Below are positions 1 through 10,749 of a DNA stretch of 58,434 nt, in pieces. Under the pieces are notes generated by a model that did not search any database, was not told the DNA's origin, and saw only the letters and a list, made by a program, of their open reading frames with translations. The DNA lies in the NCBI RefSeq assembly GCF_000003815.2, contig NC_049981.1, positions 54,705 to 113,138 on the forward strand. The letters are read 5' to 3'. How positions within the stretch are numbered: position 1 is the first letter of the stretch; each line of letters opens with the position of its first letter. This stretch comes from Branchiostoma floridae. Lineage: Eukaryota; Chordata; Leptocardii; Amphioxiformes; Branchiostomatidae. The position numbers and the translations under genes were made by a program.

Positions 1-2000
1 GGTGGATATAAAGAGAAGAGATATGTACTATGATCGATGGTATGTACAGTTGCATAAGGAATATGATTGCTATATATGAAAGATGAAAACAGGTTTTTTA
101 CAAGCCTTATAGAGTTTATTTCTCTCTTCGCTATTACAACATGACATCCATCCTCTATTTGATGGTACTCGGTTTCTCTGATAGGTTCCATGTCAAGGAA
201 GCTACAGCCTTGCGGCGATACCATATAACTATATTGGAAATCGTAGTTTTGCCACCGAAATAAAAGCCAATGTACAATGATTATGATACATCAAAAAAAT
301 GCATTGATCGCGTATGTTGGTGACTAGTTCATAGTTTTTGCGACATTTTTCTGATTTCGATGTTTTTAATTTTCAAAACATCGCCATTACAGGCGACAAA
401 GTGGCCAAGTGTTTGCGACTGTTAGCGAATGTCTTTCGCTAACAGGTGCGGCCCAGTTAGATACTATTTTTCTATTCGGATCTCCATTAGTGTATACATC
501 CTACACTTATACAATAATGCAGAAAATCAAACATATGATATAAAATAAACATAAAGAAGCAATACAGAAATTAAACATAATCAAATGTGGTAAACATACT
601 TGTGAGCGGTATTTCAGAGAATAACGCGTTCTACGGTGACCTGCGGTTCGACTGAACATACTTGTGAGCGGAGGTCAGAGGTCAAAGTAAGGGAAACATG
701 ATCTGAATATCTCTATGCAAGGCATCCAAACTAATCACAGATGACAGGAAAACAAATAACTTAAAGATCTGATCAAAAAATGATTATCCTGGTCAAGACA
801 TTACTGGGCCGATTTGTCTGACGAAACGCGTGGCGACATCGCGGCATTCATTGCGAGGTTGTTGACATGACTTAATTAGGCCAGGCCATATATCCTCGTG
901 AGCCGGGATTTGGGACTTCAGCCCCGGAGCCTGGGACCCAGCATCGCGGTCAGGGCTCGAAATCCTTTTTTTTTTTGGAAAAGGTCCAGAAAAAAAAATT
1001 ACAGGTCTTAGTGACAAGTATGCAGATGTTGACACACTGGCAGCACCAAATCCGTAGGTGTTTTGGCACCGATTAGCCGCTCGGCTCGTTGGGCGTCACT
1101 CCACCGTCAGGAGTCAGGACCTATTCACACTGCACGATCATTGGTCAGCCGAAATCATGTGATCAAATAATACCATATAAGGCGGCGTGCATAATCCCTT
1201 CTGCCATTCTCCCGGAGACATCCGCAGCAAGAAGACACAAGCAGGGTCGTGTTGGCAGCAGTGCAGAGAAACCCTACGCCACGTGTACTGACGAGGCAGA
1301 GTTTAGCACAGTTTCCACCTGAAAGGTTTGGGGTGTCGCAGTGGTAACATTTTGTGCAGGGATTTGTCTTTTTCGCATTTTGCTGTCAATTTGTTCCTCG
1401 TTTGAGTTGTCGGCGAGAATGTGGATGGTGGGCGCACATGGGGCTGTCCGGCTGATTTGCATTTCTGAGGTAGTGTGCTGTCTAGATTTGGGTCTCCGGG
1501 TGGGTTTATCACGTATTCAGTATGGTAGCTGGGTGGACAATTCAAGTCGAGCTTCCCGTGCGTCCACGACGTTGCCCGATCTAGCTTCGCGTGGCGGAAG
1601 CTTGCTTGGGTTGGGGGTAGCGCTGCATTTGAGCGGAATGCAGCAAAGTCTAACGTGTGGTGTTCTTATGTCGTTATCAAACTGTAGATCTTCACAGAAG
1701 TCGACAATTATTTCATAGACAGAGGAGAGGACAACGACGACAACATGAGAACAACGACGACTACCAAGCAGGCAGACGGACATGGGAATCATGGCAACGA
1801 CAGCTACCACAATAACTCACAGCGATTTTGCCGCCAGAGTTACCATCCTACAGGAGCAGAGAGCGGCGCCATAAAATTTGCATGTGGATGGGACGTCGGT
1901 AGATTGTGCACACGTGGCGCGCGTATGCACCTGGTTGATTGAGTTAATACTGCTCGAAGAAACCAGCTCGTGACGTCGGCTGCTTTGCTGTTGGTCCCCT
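1..2000. other. Gene-poor stretch, no supported gene
   Basis: I see no convincing exon, RNA gene or intact transposon here. The motif ACATACTTGTGAGCGG occurs twice about 60 bp apart (near 594 and 655). All open frames are short and overlap one another without domain signals. Confidence 0.5.
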
Positions 2001-2009
2001 TACGCCGGG

Positions 2010-2275
2010 CGTGAGCTCTGACTACAGCAGTTTGCAGCGAGCACACTGGGTGTGCTGAGATTGGATATCTTGCGTCTGGGACGTAAGTTATGCTGCTGCT
2101 TAGGCCTTAGCTTTGACTATGGCAGTTTGCAGCGAGCACACTGGGTGTGCTGAGATTGGATATCTTGCGTCTGGGACGTAAGTTATGCTGCTGCTTAGGC
2201 CTTAGCTCTGACTATGGCAGTTTGCAGCGAGCACACTGGGTGTGCTGAGATTGGATATCTTGCGTCTGGGACGCT
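2010..2275. repeat. Tandem repeat, 95-bp unit, about 2.7 copies
   Basis: The phrase GCAGTTTGCAGCGAGCACAC starts at 2027, 2122 and 2217, an exact 95-bp period. Copies 2 and 3 are nearly identical; the first copy is diverged at its left edge and the array decays after about 2275 into a related but mutated sequence. No coding sense is apparent. Confidence 0.9.
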
Positions 2276-2802
2276 ATATCAGTTTTATTACACCGGGTGT
2301 GCAGAGGTTGGATAATCTCACGTCACACAAGATATGTGGTACGTAATGAACATGAGACAAGAGTTTCACAGGCGTTACGTGCAGGAGGCAAGTCATCCAC
2401 AATAGGCTTACGTGAATGAAAGTGTCGGCGACCGTGCCGGCATTCATATGATGAATATAAGGGCTACGTGAATGAAATTGACGTATTTAGTGTGTTAGGT
2501 GAGCAATTTGGCAATGGCAGGATTGATACAATTGGTATCGAGGTGTATACCCAGGGGTATCAGCTGATAGACTTGGGCAGGCGCCACGATGCAGGTGTGT
2601 CATGGTAATTAAGATATGAGTTTCCCGGTGACCATATTGGAGGTTAATTAAATTAACCAATGACATCGTCGTGTGCTGTACGAGAATGTGTTGTGATCTA
2701 ACATGGCGCCGATGACTTCACAGAGGGAGTGAGGTCTGTATATATGCATATCTTATTGTTACGTAGAGGTCACAACCTCAGGAGTTCAGAGGTCATTAAA
2801 TC

Positions 2803-2967
2803 TTTGCTGACGACATCGCCTTTATAGAGAATAGTGAAGAGGAGCTACAACAAGTAACGAGACAATAGACGTCAGTCAGGGAGAGTCGGATTGAAAATCA
2901 ATGCAAGGGAATGTGAGATCATGAGCATCAATACGGCCGCTCCACCAAACTTCAAATTTGATGACTA
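2803..2967 (+). pseudogene. Fossil LINE reverse-transcriptase fragment
   Basis: Frame 1 from 2803 reads FADDIAFIENSEEELQQVT, the FADD form of the catalytic box of non-LTR retrotransposon reverse transcriptase. After a stop and a frame change, the next piece reads VGLKINARECEIMSINT, the palm/thumb region that normally follows in such enzymes. No other conserved part of the element is visible nearby, and the two frames plus stops make it a dead relic. The GLKIN block is typical of RTE/CR1-like LINEs; the clade is not decided by so short a piece. Confidence 0.8.
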
Positions 2968-3018
2968 AGCACTCAAGGTGCACGTGACTTGGGAAGCACG
3001 ATCACGTAAAAGGGACAC

Positions 3019-4754
3019 GGGAGGGTCTTTTTAGCGAATGCCCACAAACGCCCACTCTAGAGAAGTCCGCGCTGCACGAATCTCATTTTTTTTGCTTGGA
3101 ATATGTCCACGTTGTGCTCCCATGTATCAATCCTGAGTTTCAAGTCAATCCATCGACCCGAAGTGACATAAATCAAAGTTTTCGATTCTCGATGGTCTTT
3201 TTAGCGAACGCCCAGCAAAATGTCTTTTTAGCGAATGCCCACTATATCCACAAAAATATCGGCCGTCGCGCAACGACACCTAAACCTACCGCCACAATCA
3301 TGTTCAAGATGGTGTCCCATTGATGTGTACGGAGTTTCCGTGCTTTACAAGCATTTTAAGTCCCTGTTTTTGGTCAAAATGTACGGCGGAGATACTGCCA
3401 TACATTAACAATGGCAATTCAAAATGGCGGGCACTAGTCATGTGACCTCCTTGCGGGACTGTTCTATAAGTATCGCGGGAGGGACTGTTGTAACATAGCT
3501 TATCATACAACCATTTTAGAGTGAATTCTGAACAAGATTTTCAATTCATAGTGCTATCATCTGACTGATATTTACATTGTGGTCCTTTTTTCTGTGCTAT
3601 AATTACCCAGGTTTGAGGAACTTAGTGCAAATATGGATATTGATTCTCCTCAGTGCCCAATTAATGTACAAAAGGCTCAGACACATTAGTGTTATAAACC
3701 TGACTAGGAGCAGGTAACCAATACTAGAAAAACATAGCTATTCATTATTAACAATACTATTTACATTATAATAATAACTCTTCACCAAACTGGACTTTTC
3801 TTATCTTTATTTATCACAGAAACATTGCTACAATGAGGATTTGATTAGATGAGTATCTGTTACAGTGTGTACAAACTTATTTCAAATACAAAAATGTATT
3901 TCATTTCACTTCCTAAATATTTTTAAAGTATTGGAAGGGGTTGACACATAAACAATATTAATTGCATTATTTGTGTGCAGAAAAATGTGACCACATGCTA
4001 TTAATAGCCTATTTAATATAGTAATAAAATGTTGGAACATGGCATGAGCGGGCTCCTCTTCTGAGTACAGAAAGGAAATGTTTTATAACATTTAGTTATG
4101 ACGTAGAAAATTTCAATTGTAAAATGTACCTTTATTAACATTGACAAACAAATTGTTTTTCTCTTCTTAATAAATGACAACAATACAGGTAAGTAAGGTG
4201 TGTTTCTTTTATAACAGGCCAGGTAAGACGCCGTACAGGTAAGTAAGGTGTGTTTCCTTTTATAGCAGACCAGGTAAGACACCGTACAGGTGAGTAAGGT
4301 GTGTTTCCTTTTATAGCAGACCAGGTAAGACACCGTACAGGTAAGTAAGGTGTGTTTCCTTTTATAGCAGACCAGGTAAGACACCGTACAGGTAAGTAAG
4401 GTGTGTTTCCTTTTATAGCAGACCAGGTAAGACACCGTACAGGTGAGTATCGTGTATTTCCTTTGATTACAGACCAGGTAAGACACCGTACAGGTGAGTA
4501 AGGTGCGTTTCCTTTGCCTATAGACCAGATAGTGTATTATACAGGTGAGTAAGGCGTCTTTCCTTTGCCTATATACCATATAGGCCATTAAACAGGCGAG
4601 TAAGGCGTCTTTCCTTTGCCTATAGACCAGATAGGGCATTATACAGGTGAGTAAAGCAACTTTCCTTTGCCTATAGACCAGATAGGGCATTTTACAGGTG
4701 AGTAAGGTGCCTTTCCTTTGCCTATGATGCCACTGGTTCCCAGCAGGATACCCA
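3019..4754 (+). mobile_element. Solo arm (copy A) of the foldback-type element
   Basis: This is the same ~1.7-kb sequence as the two arms at 5660-7484 and 7978-9647, in the orientation of the left arm. It begins GGGAGGGTCTTTTTAGCG, matching the outer end of the right arm in reverse complement. It contains three copies of the subterminal motif GTCTTTTTAGCGAA(T/C)GCCC (3025, ~3196, ~3223) and ends in the splice-like minisatellite. The opposite arm is absent; an assembly gap follows at 4755. It is either a truncated copy or an element whose second arm failed to assemble. Confidence 0.8.
4187..4735. repeat. Splice-site-like minisatellite, array A
   Basis: About 11 tandem units of ~51 bp. Each unit has CAGGTAAGTAAGG or CAGGTGAGTAAGG, then a pyrimidine-rich stretch ending in TATAGCAG or TTACAG, then ACCAGGTAAGACACCGTA. 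Left units are homogeneous; right units drift (CCTTTGCCTATAGACC). Because 51 is a multiple of three, the minus strand stays open for 225 codons, but this is a by-product of unit length. Confidence 0.9.
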
Positions 4755-4891
4755 NNNNNNNNNNNNNNNNNNNNNNNNNNNNNNNNNNNNNNNNNNNNNN
4801 NNNNNNNNNNNNNNNNNNNNNNNNNNNNNNNNNNNNNNNNNNNNNNNNNNNNNNNNNNNNNNNNNNNNNNNNNNNNNNNNNNNNNNNNNNN
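4755..4891. other. Assembly gap (N run)
   Basis: 137 N. It separates arm A from the lectin exon at 4892-5130, so the 3' end of the lectin gene is unknown. Confidence 0.99.
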
Positions 4892-5130
4892 ACCACATAA
4901 GCCTTGGACCCTTTAGCTCCAGTATTCTCGACGGTCCAGGCAGACGGACGGCCACAAAGCGTCCCCGCATCCCCGGACATGAGACGCGAATTGCATAGTG
5001 CTTGGCCACGTCGATTTGATGATCACCTCCACACTTAGGGTTGGTGCTGACCTGGTCGGAATCCCCGATGTGGATGTTGAAGGGGTTGAGTCGTTCGGAG
5101 CAACAGTCCCGGCGGTTAACGATTAACACA
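4892..5130 (-). CDS. Fucolectin-like F5/8C lectin, exon 3 (C-terminal half of domain)
   Basis: Minus-strand exon starting at 5130 after a good acceptor (ATATCTACAG). Joined in phase 2 to exon 2, it continues the lectin fold with VNRRDCCSERLNPFNIHIGD, then a KCGGDH segment, an RVSCPGMRGRFVAVRLPG segment and a final beta-strand ending near the gap. The RRDCC, KCGG and SCPGMRGRFV blocks match the fucolectin/tachylectin-4/pentraxin-1 (FTP) type of F5/8C domain, which binds fucose with Ca2+; family knowledge places the sugar contacts at basic residues in these loops. The sequence enters the N gap at 4891, so the stop codon is not seen. Recognition of the domain is firm; the sugar specificity is inferred. 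Confidence 0.85.
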
Positions 5131-5645
5131 CTGTAGATATTGGAGACAGCGCAATGGGTTTTATACTCATTGTATCTTGATAAAGGTTTAAGACATAGAG
5201 GTAATAATATACAACCAAAAGCAGTTACTCAATCAACTAAATGTAGGTTTTGATCTGCCTGATTAACTGCTTTTGGGTGAAAACACACCAAGATGTTTGG
5301 ACGAAAATTCACATGGCACGCCACATATTTCTGTAAAGTGTGAGAGATCCACAGTCACTATCAATGCTGATGACATTGGGACTTGCATCTAGAACTTTTC
5401 TTTCGTCAAGTATTACTTGACTCATCCACCTGAAGTAGAGTAAAATGCATAGACACATACTATATTATCATTAAGTACCCACACGCATATTTAGCCAAAC
5501 CTGTCTATAGTGAACACTCAATGGGCTTAAATGAAACGGCCCCAGTAGACTGATGGATACTACAGACATGGTTCTTAATGATTGGTTCAATTAGAAAATA
5601 TAATTCTGGGAACCTTAGAAAAAAGGCCACAATAACCAGGTGGTG
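5131..5645. other. Intron 2 of the lectin gene, unique part
   Basis: Sequence between exon 3 and the foldback insertion. No open frame with domain similarity and no repeat copy seen elsewhere in the window. Confidence 0.6.
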
Positions 5646-6810
5646 CTTATGCAGCGCATGGTCTTTTTAGCGAATGCCCACAAACGCCCACTCTAGAGAA
5701 GTCCGCGCTGCACGAATCTCATTTTTGTTGCTTGGAATATGTCCACGTTGTGCTCCCATGTATTAATCCTGAGTTTCAAGTCAATCCATTGACCCGAAGT
5801 GACATAAATCAAAGTTTTCGATTCTCGATGGTCTTTTTAGCGAACGCCCAGCAAAATGTCTTTTTAGCGAATGCCCACTATATCCACAAAAATATCGGCC
5901 GTCGCGCAACGACACCTAAACCTACCGCCACAAACATGTTCAAGATGGTGTCCCATTGATGTGTACGGAGTTTCCGTGCTTTACAAGCATTTTAAGTCCC
6001 TGTTTTTGGTCAAAATGTACGGCGACGATACTACCATACTTTAAATATAGCAATTCAAAATGGCGGGCACTAGTCATGTGACCTCCTTGCGGGACTGTTC
6101 TATAAGTATCGCGGGAGGGACTGTTGTAGCATAGCTTCTCATACAACCATTTTAGAGTGAATTCTGAACAAGATTTTCATTTCATAGTGCTATCATCTGA
6201 CTGATATTTACAATGTGGTCATTTTTTCTGTGCTATTATTACCCAGGTTTGAGGAATTTAGTGCAAATTTGGATATTGATTCACCTCAGTGCCCAATTAA
6301 TGTACAAAAGGCTCAGACACATTAGTGTTATAAACCTGAATAGGGGCAGGTAACCAATACTAGAAAAACATAGCTATTTATTATTAACAATACTATTTAC
6401 ATTATAATAATAACTCTTCACCAAACTGGACTTTTCTTATCTTTATTTATCACAGAAACATTGTTACAATGAGGATTTGATTAGATGAGTATCTGTTACA
6501 GTGTGTACAAAATCATTTCAAATACAAAAATGTATTTCGTTTCACTTCCTAAATATTTTTAAAGTATTGGAAGAAGTTGACACAAAAACAATATTAATTG
6601 CATTATTTATGTGCAGTAAAATGTGACCACATGCTATCAATAGCCTAATAAAATGTTGGAACATGGCACAAGCGGGCTCCTCTTCTGAGTACAGAAAGGA
6701 AATGTTTTATAACATTTAGTTATGACGTAGAAAATTTCAATTGTAAAATGTACCTTTATTAACATTTACAAACAAATTGTTTTTTCTCTTTTTAATAAAT
6801 GACAACAATA

Positions 6811-7484
6811 CAGGTAAGTAAGGTGTGTTTCCTTTTATAACAGGCCAGGTAAGACGCCGTACAGGTAATTAAGGTGTGTTTCCTTTTATAGCAGACCAGG
6901 TAAGACACCGTACAGGTGAGTAAGGTGTGTTTCCTTGACTACAGACTAGGTAAGACACCGTACAGGTGAGTAACGTGTATTTCCTTTCATTACAGACCAG
7001 GTAAGACACCGTACAGGTGAGTAAGGTGTGTTTCCTTGACTACAGACCAGGTAAGACACCGTACAGGTGAATAACGTGTATTTCCTTTGATTACAGACCA
7101 GGTAAGACACCGTACAGGTGAGTAAGGTGTGTTTCCTTGACTACAGACTAGGTAAGACACCGTACAGGTGAGTAACGTGTATTTCCTTTGATTACAGACC
7201 AGGTAAGACACCGTACAGGTGAGTAAGGTGTGTTTCCTTGACTACAGACTAGGTAAGACACCGTACAGGTGAGTAACGTGTATTTCCTTTGATTACAGAC
7301 CAGGTAAGACACCGCACAGGTGAGTAAGGTGTGTTTCCTTTGTCTATAGACCAGATAGGGTATTACACAGGTGAGTAAGGCGTCTTTTCTTTGCCTATAT
7401 ACCATATAGGGTATTACACAGGTGAGTAAGGCGTCTTTCCTTTGCCTATAGACCAGATAGGGTATTATGCAGGTGAGTAAAGCA
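6811..7484. repeat. Splice-site-like minisatellite, array B (dimeric)
   Basis: About 14 units. In the central part, 51-bp units (CCTTTGATTACAGACCAG) alternate with 50-bp units (CCTTGACTACAGACTAG), giving a higher-order period of ~101 bp. Outer units resemble array A. The array runs into the N gap. Confidence 0.9.
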
Positions 7485-7977
7485 NNNNNNNNNNNNNNNN
7501 NNNNNNNNNNNNNNNNNNNNNNNNNNNNNNNNNNNNNNNNNNNNNNNNNNNNNNNNNNNNNNNNNNNNNNNNNNNNNNNNNNNNNNNNNNNNNNNNNNNN
7601 NNNNNNNNNNNNNNNNNNNNNNNNNNNNNNNNNNNNNNNNNNNNNNNNNNNNNNNNNNNNNNNNNNNNNNNNNNNNNNNNNNNNNNNNNNNNNNNNNNNN
7701 NNNNNNNNNNNNNNNNNNNNNNNNNNNNNNNNNNNNNNNNNNNNNNNNNNNNNNNNNNNNNNNNNNNNNNNNNNNNNNNNNNNNNNNNNNNNNNNNNNNN
7801 NNNNNNNNNNNNNNNNNNNNNNNNNNNNNNNNNNNNNNNNNNNNNNNNNNNNNNNNNNNNNNNNNNNNNNNNNNNNNNNNNNNNNNNNNNNNNNNNNNNN
7901 NNNNNNNNNNNNNNNNNNNNNNNNNNNNNNNNNNNNNNNNNNNNNNNNNNNNNNNNNNNNNNNNNNNNNNNNNNNNN
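7485..7977. other. Assembly gap (N run) at palindrome centre
   Basis: 493 N between the two inverted arms; assemblies and clones commonly fail at such structures. Confidence 0.99.
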
Positions 7978-8420
7978 TGTAATCAAAGGAAATACACGTT
8001 ACTCACCTGTACGGTGTCTTACCTGGTCTGTTATAAAAGGAAACATACCTTACTTACCTGTATGGTGTCTTACCTGGTCTGTAGTCAGGAAACACACATT
8101 ACTCACCTGTACGGTGTCTTACTTGGTCTGTAATCAAAGGAAATACACGTTACTCACCTGTACGGTGTCTTACCTGGTCTGTAGTCAAGGAAACACACCT
8201 TACTCACCTGTACGGTGTCTTACCTGGTCTGTAATCAAAGGAAATACACGTTACTCACCTGTACGGTGTCTTACCTAGTCTGTAGTCAAGGAAACACACC
8301 TTACTCACCTGTACGGTGTCTTACCTGGTCTGCTATAAAAGGAAACACACCTTAATTACCTGTACGGCGTCTTACCTGGCCTGTTATAAAAGGAAACACA
8401 CCTTACTTACCTGTATTGTT
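7978..8420. repeat. Splice-site-like minisatellite, array C (inverted)
   Basis: About 9 units, reverse complement of array B, with the same 50/51-bp alternation. In this orientation the CAG/GTGAGT donor-like and TTACAG acceptor-like motifs lie on the minus strand, the transcribed strand of the surrounding lectin gene. Confidence 0.9.
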
Positions 8421-8948
8421 GTCATTTATTAAGAAGAGAAAAAAACAATTTGTTTGTAAATGTTAATAAAGGTACATTTTACAATTGAAATTTTCTACGT
8501 CATAACTAAATGTTATAAAACATTTCCTTTCTGTACTCAGAAGAGGAGCCCGCTTGTGCCATGTTCCAACATTTTATTAGGCTATTGATAGCATGTGGTC
8601 ACATTTTACTGCACATAAATAATGCAATTAATATTGTTTATGTGTCAACTTCTTCCAATACTTTAAAAATATTTAGGAAGTGAAACGAAATACATTTTTG
8701 TATTTGAAATAAGTTTGTACACACTGTAACAGATACTCATCTAATCAAATCCTCATTGTAACAATGTTTCTGTGATAAATAAAGATAAGAAAAGTCCAGT
8801 TTGGTGAAGAGTTATCATTATAATGTAAATAGTATTGTTAATAATAAATAGCTATGTTTTTCTAGTATTGGTTACCTGCCCCTATTCAGGTTTATAACAC
8901 TAATGTGTCTGAGCCTTTTGTACATTAATTGGGCACTGAGGTGAATCA

Positions 8949-9048
8949 NNNNNNNNNNNNNNNNNNNNNNNNNNNNNNNNNNNNNNNNNNNNNNNNNNNN
9001 NNNNNNNNNNNNNNNNNNNNNNNNNNNNNNNNNNNNNNNNNNNNNNNN
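8949..9048. other. Assembly gap (N run)
   Basis: 100 N inside the right arm; the left arm shows which ~100 bases or so should be there. Confidence 0.99.
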
Positions 9049-9805
9049 CTCAAACCTGGGTAATAATAGCACAGAAGAAATGACCACATTGTAAATATCA
9101 GTCAGATGATAGCACTACGAAATGAAAATCTTGTTCAGAATTCACTCTAAAATGGTTGTATGAGAAGCTATGCTACAACAGTCCCTCCCGCGATACTTAT
9201 AGAACAGTCCCGCAAGGAGGTCACATGACTAGTGCCCGCCATTTTGAATTGCCATAGTTAAAGTATGGTAGTATCGTCGCCGTACATTTTGACCAAAAAC
9301 AGGGACTTAAAATGCTTGTAAAGCATGGAAACTCCGTACACATCAATGGGACACCATCTTGAACATGTTTGTGGCGGTAGGTTTAGGTGTCGTTGCGCGA
9401 CGGCCGATATTTTTGTGGATATAGTGGGCATTCGCTAAAAAGACATTTTGCTGGGCGTTCGCTAAAAAGACCATCGAGAATCGAAAACTTTGATTTATGT
9501 CACTTCTGGTCAATGGATTGACTTGAAACTCAGGATTAATACATGGGAGCACAACGTGGACATATTCCAAACAAAAAAAATGAGATTCGTGCAGCGCGGA
9601 CTTCTCTAGAGTGGGCGTTTGTGGGCATTCGCTAAAAAGACCCTCCCCTTATGCAGTGGTAGGTAATACAGATTTCTGCTTGTTTGCATACGTACTTGTA
9701 AAACAAACAAACAAACAAACAAACTTGTGTGACTTGATTCGTTCAAACAAAATTACTGTAATGACTGATATGTGAACATACTTTGCATGTATACATGTTA
9801 CGTAC

Positions 9806-9989
9806 CTGTTAACCACATACGATTGGCCGAGATCCACCCACCAGGTGGGGTTATCCTCTTGCTTAGTGTGCGTGCAGCTTCTGGACGCCCAGTAGGGGGA
9901 GCCATTTCCGTCAACGGCCCGGCTGGCAGCCCCACCGTCTGCATACGTGCTGCTTTGGAACGCTGGCTTCCCCAAGGCGACACTGGGAC
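9806..9989 (-). CDS. Fucolectin-like F5/8C lectin, exon 2 (N-terminal half of domain)
   Basis: Minus-strand exon of 184 nt, bounded by an acceptor (CTGTGGTAG) at 9990 and a donor (AACAG/gtacgt) at 9805. It encodes PSVALGKPAFQSSTYADGGA, then SRAVDGN, a WASRSCTHT segment and NPTWWVDLGQSYVVN. The order NxALGKPAxQSST, AVDGN, SCTHT, PWWxVDLG is the standard first half of the FTP/fucolectin-type F5/8C lectin domain. It joins exon 1 in phase 1 and exon 3 in phase 2, both of which preserve the frame. Between it and exon 3 lies the foldback transposon. The gene would give a small secreted lectin of roughly one domain, if nothing further is hidden in the gap at 4755-4891. Confidence 0.88.
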
Positions 9990-10296
9990 CTACCACAGGT
10001 GAGAGGTTTGTCATCAGCACTGTCAGTTTTACAAACTTCGATGATGCAAATGGACGACGTGTGTTACTCTCACTGGTATAAAAAAGTATCAACTGCGAAA
10101 ATGTATGCAAATCTGTTACTCTTACAACATTGGGATATTTTCAATTTTCATATTTTATGTTCAACGGGCTTCGAGGGGGTAAATCAATGAATTGTAAAGT
10201 GCTTGCATGTGTATTCAGAAAAAAAATTCCTTCAGTCATAAATCATTGCCTTGATGATGACACGAAGAAACAACCACATTTGTCAGCTTCCCTCAC

Positions 10297-10372
10297 CTGT
10301 ATCTTCTTCCGTCCACACCGTGCGCCCGACTAGGAACACCAGCCACAAGGTCAGTAGGAGTCTGGCGGCCAT
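10297..10372 (-). CDS. Fucolectin-like lectin, exon 1 (signal peptide)
   Basis: Too short to stand out as an open frame, but well supported. ATG at 10372-10370 starts MAARLLLTLWLVFLVGRTVW followed by TEEDT, a clear signal peptide, and the exon ends ACAG/gtgagg at 10297/10296. It leaves phase 1, exactly what exon 2 needs (G from the split codon, then PSVALG). Directly upstream is an N gap and then a GPCR fragment on the same strand, so the lectin promoter is not visible. Confidence 0.8.
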
Positions 10373-10398
10373 CTTTCACCTGGTGACTAAAATAGATC

Positions 10399-10498
10399 NN
10401 NNNNNNNNNNNNNNNNNNNNNNNNNNNNNNNNNNNNNNNNNNNNNNNNNNNNNNNNNNNNNNNNNNNNNNNNNNNNNNNNNNNNNNNNNNNNNNNNNN
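10399..10498. other. Assembly gap (N run)
   Basis: 100 N between the lectin start and the GPCR fragment; probably a gap of unknown true size. Confidence 0.99.
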
Positions 10499-10749
10499 GT
10501 CAAAACGGACTGGATTAGGGCTACGAGGCAGAAAGCGAAGTCGGTTGCTGCCAGGTTAGCTATATAGATGTTACACGCGGTCCTCATGGTGGGGTACCGT
10601 GTAACCATGAACAAGATGAGCAAGTTTGCCAACATGCCTATGGCAGAGATGCAGCAGCGAGCAACATGGAGGATAGAGTTGACGAGGACAGACGTAGGCG
10701 GCGATGCGTCGACAGGCGTATCGTCTACGTAGAAAGAATCCAATTCCAT
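10499..10749 (-). CDS. Class A GPCR paralogue, N-terminal fragment
   Basis: Minus-strand open frame from ATG 10749 into the gap at 10498. After a private ~26-residue N-terminus it reads ILHVARCCISAIGMLANLLI and on through TM1 and TM2, identical at nearly every residue to the GPCR at 38108-40045. Only TM1 and TM2 are present before the gap; past the gap the lectin gene begins at once, so either the copy is truncated or the gap hides ~1 kb. The extracellular N-terminus differs strongly from the other copy (MELDSFYVDDTPVDASPPTS against MDYFFVTCVFPDPVDHTS), while the upstream flank is conserved for about 670 bp. Confidence 0.8.

Larger units (their letters stand above)
5646..9656. mobile_element. 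Foldback-type transposon with ~1.7-1.8 kb inverted arms and 9-bp target duplication
   Basis: Left arm (5660-7484) and right arm (7978-9647, reverse complement) are the same sequence from the outer GGTCTTTTTAGCGAATGCCC end to the inner minisatellite. The 9-mer CTTATGCAG lies at 5646-5654 and again at 9648-9656, directly outside both arms (five bases, CGCAT or GGGAG in element sense, separate it from GGTC). Subterminal repeats of the terminal motif occur three times within ~230 bp of each end. Long inverted arms carrying tandem subrepeats, plus a 9-bp duplication, are the hallmark of foldback (FB) elements. The centre is an N gap (7485-7977), so an internal transposase cannot be excluded. A second gap (8949-9048) interrupts the right arm. 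The element lies in intron 2 of the lectin gene. Confidence 0.8.

Noticed and set aside
3096-3323. 75-codon open frame present in all three foldback arms (also 5732-5959 and 9343-9570)
   Set aside because: The copies are near-identical because the arms are; it contains the non-coding subterminal motifs and has no domain signal.
4013-4690. 225-codon open frame, minus strand, with a 17-residue repeat
   Set aside because: It exists because the minisatellite unit is 51 bp and lacks stops in this frame; the unit alternates with 50 bp in sister arrays, which breaks the frame there.
7465-7986. Open frames made of unknown residues, and similar ones over the other gaps
   Set aside because: They cross N runs and carry no information.
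2010-9650. CRISPR-like interpretation of the regular arrays
   Set aside because: The units are contiguous tandem copies without unique spacers, and the DNA is from an animal.
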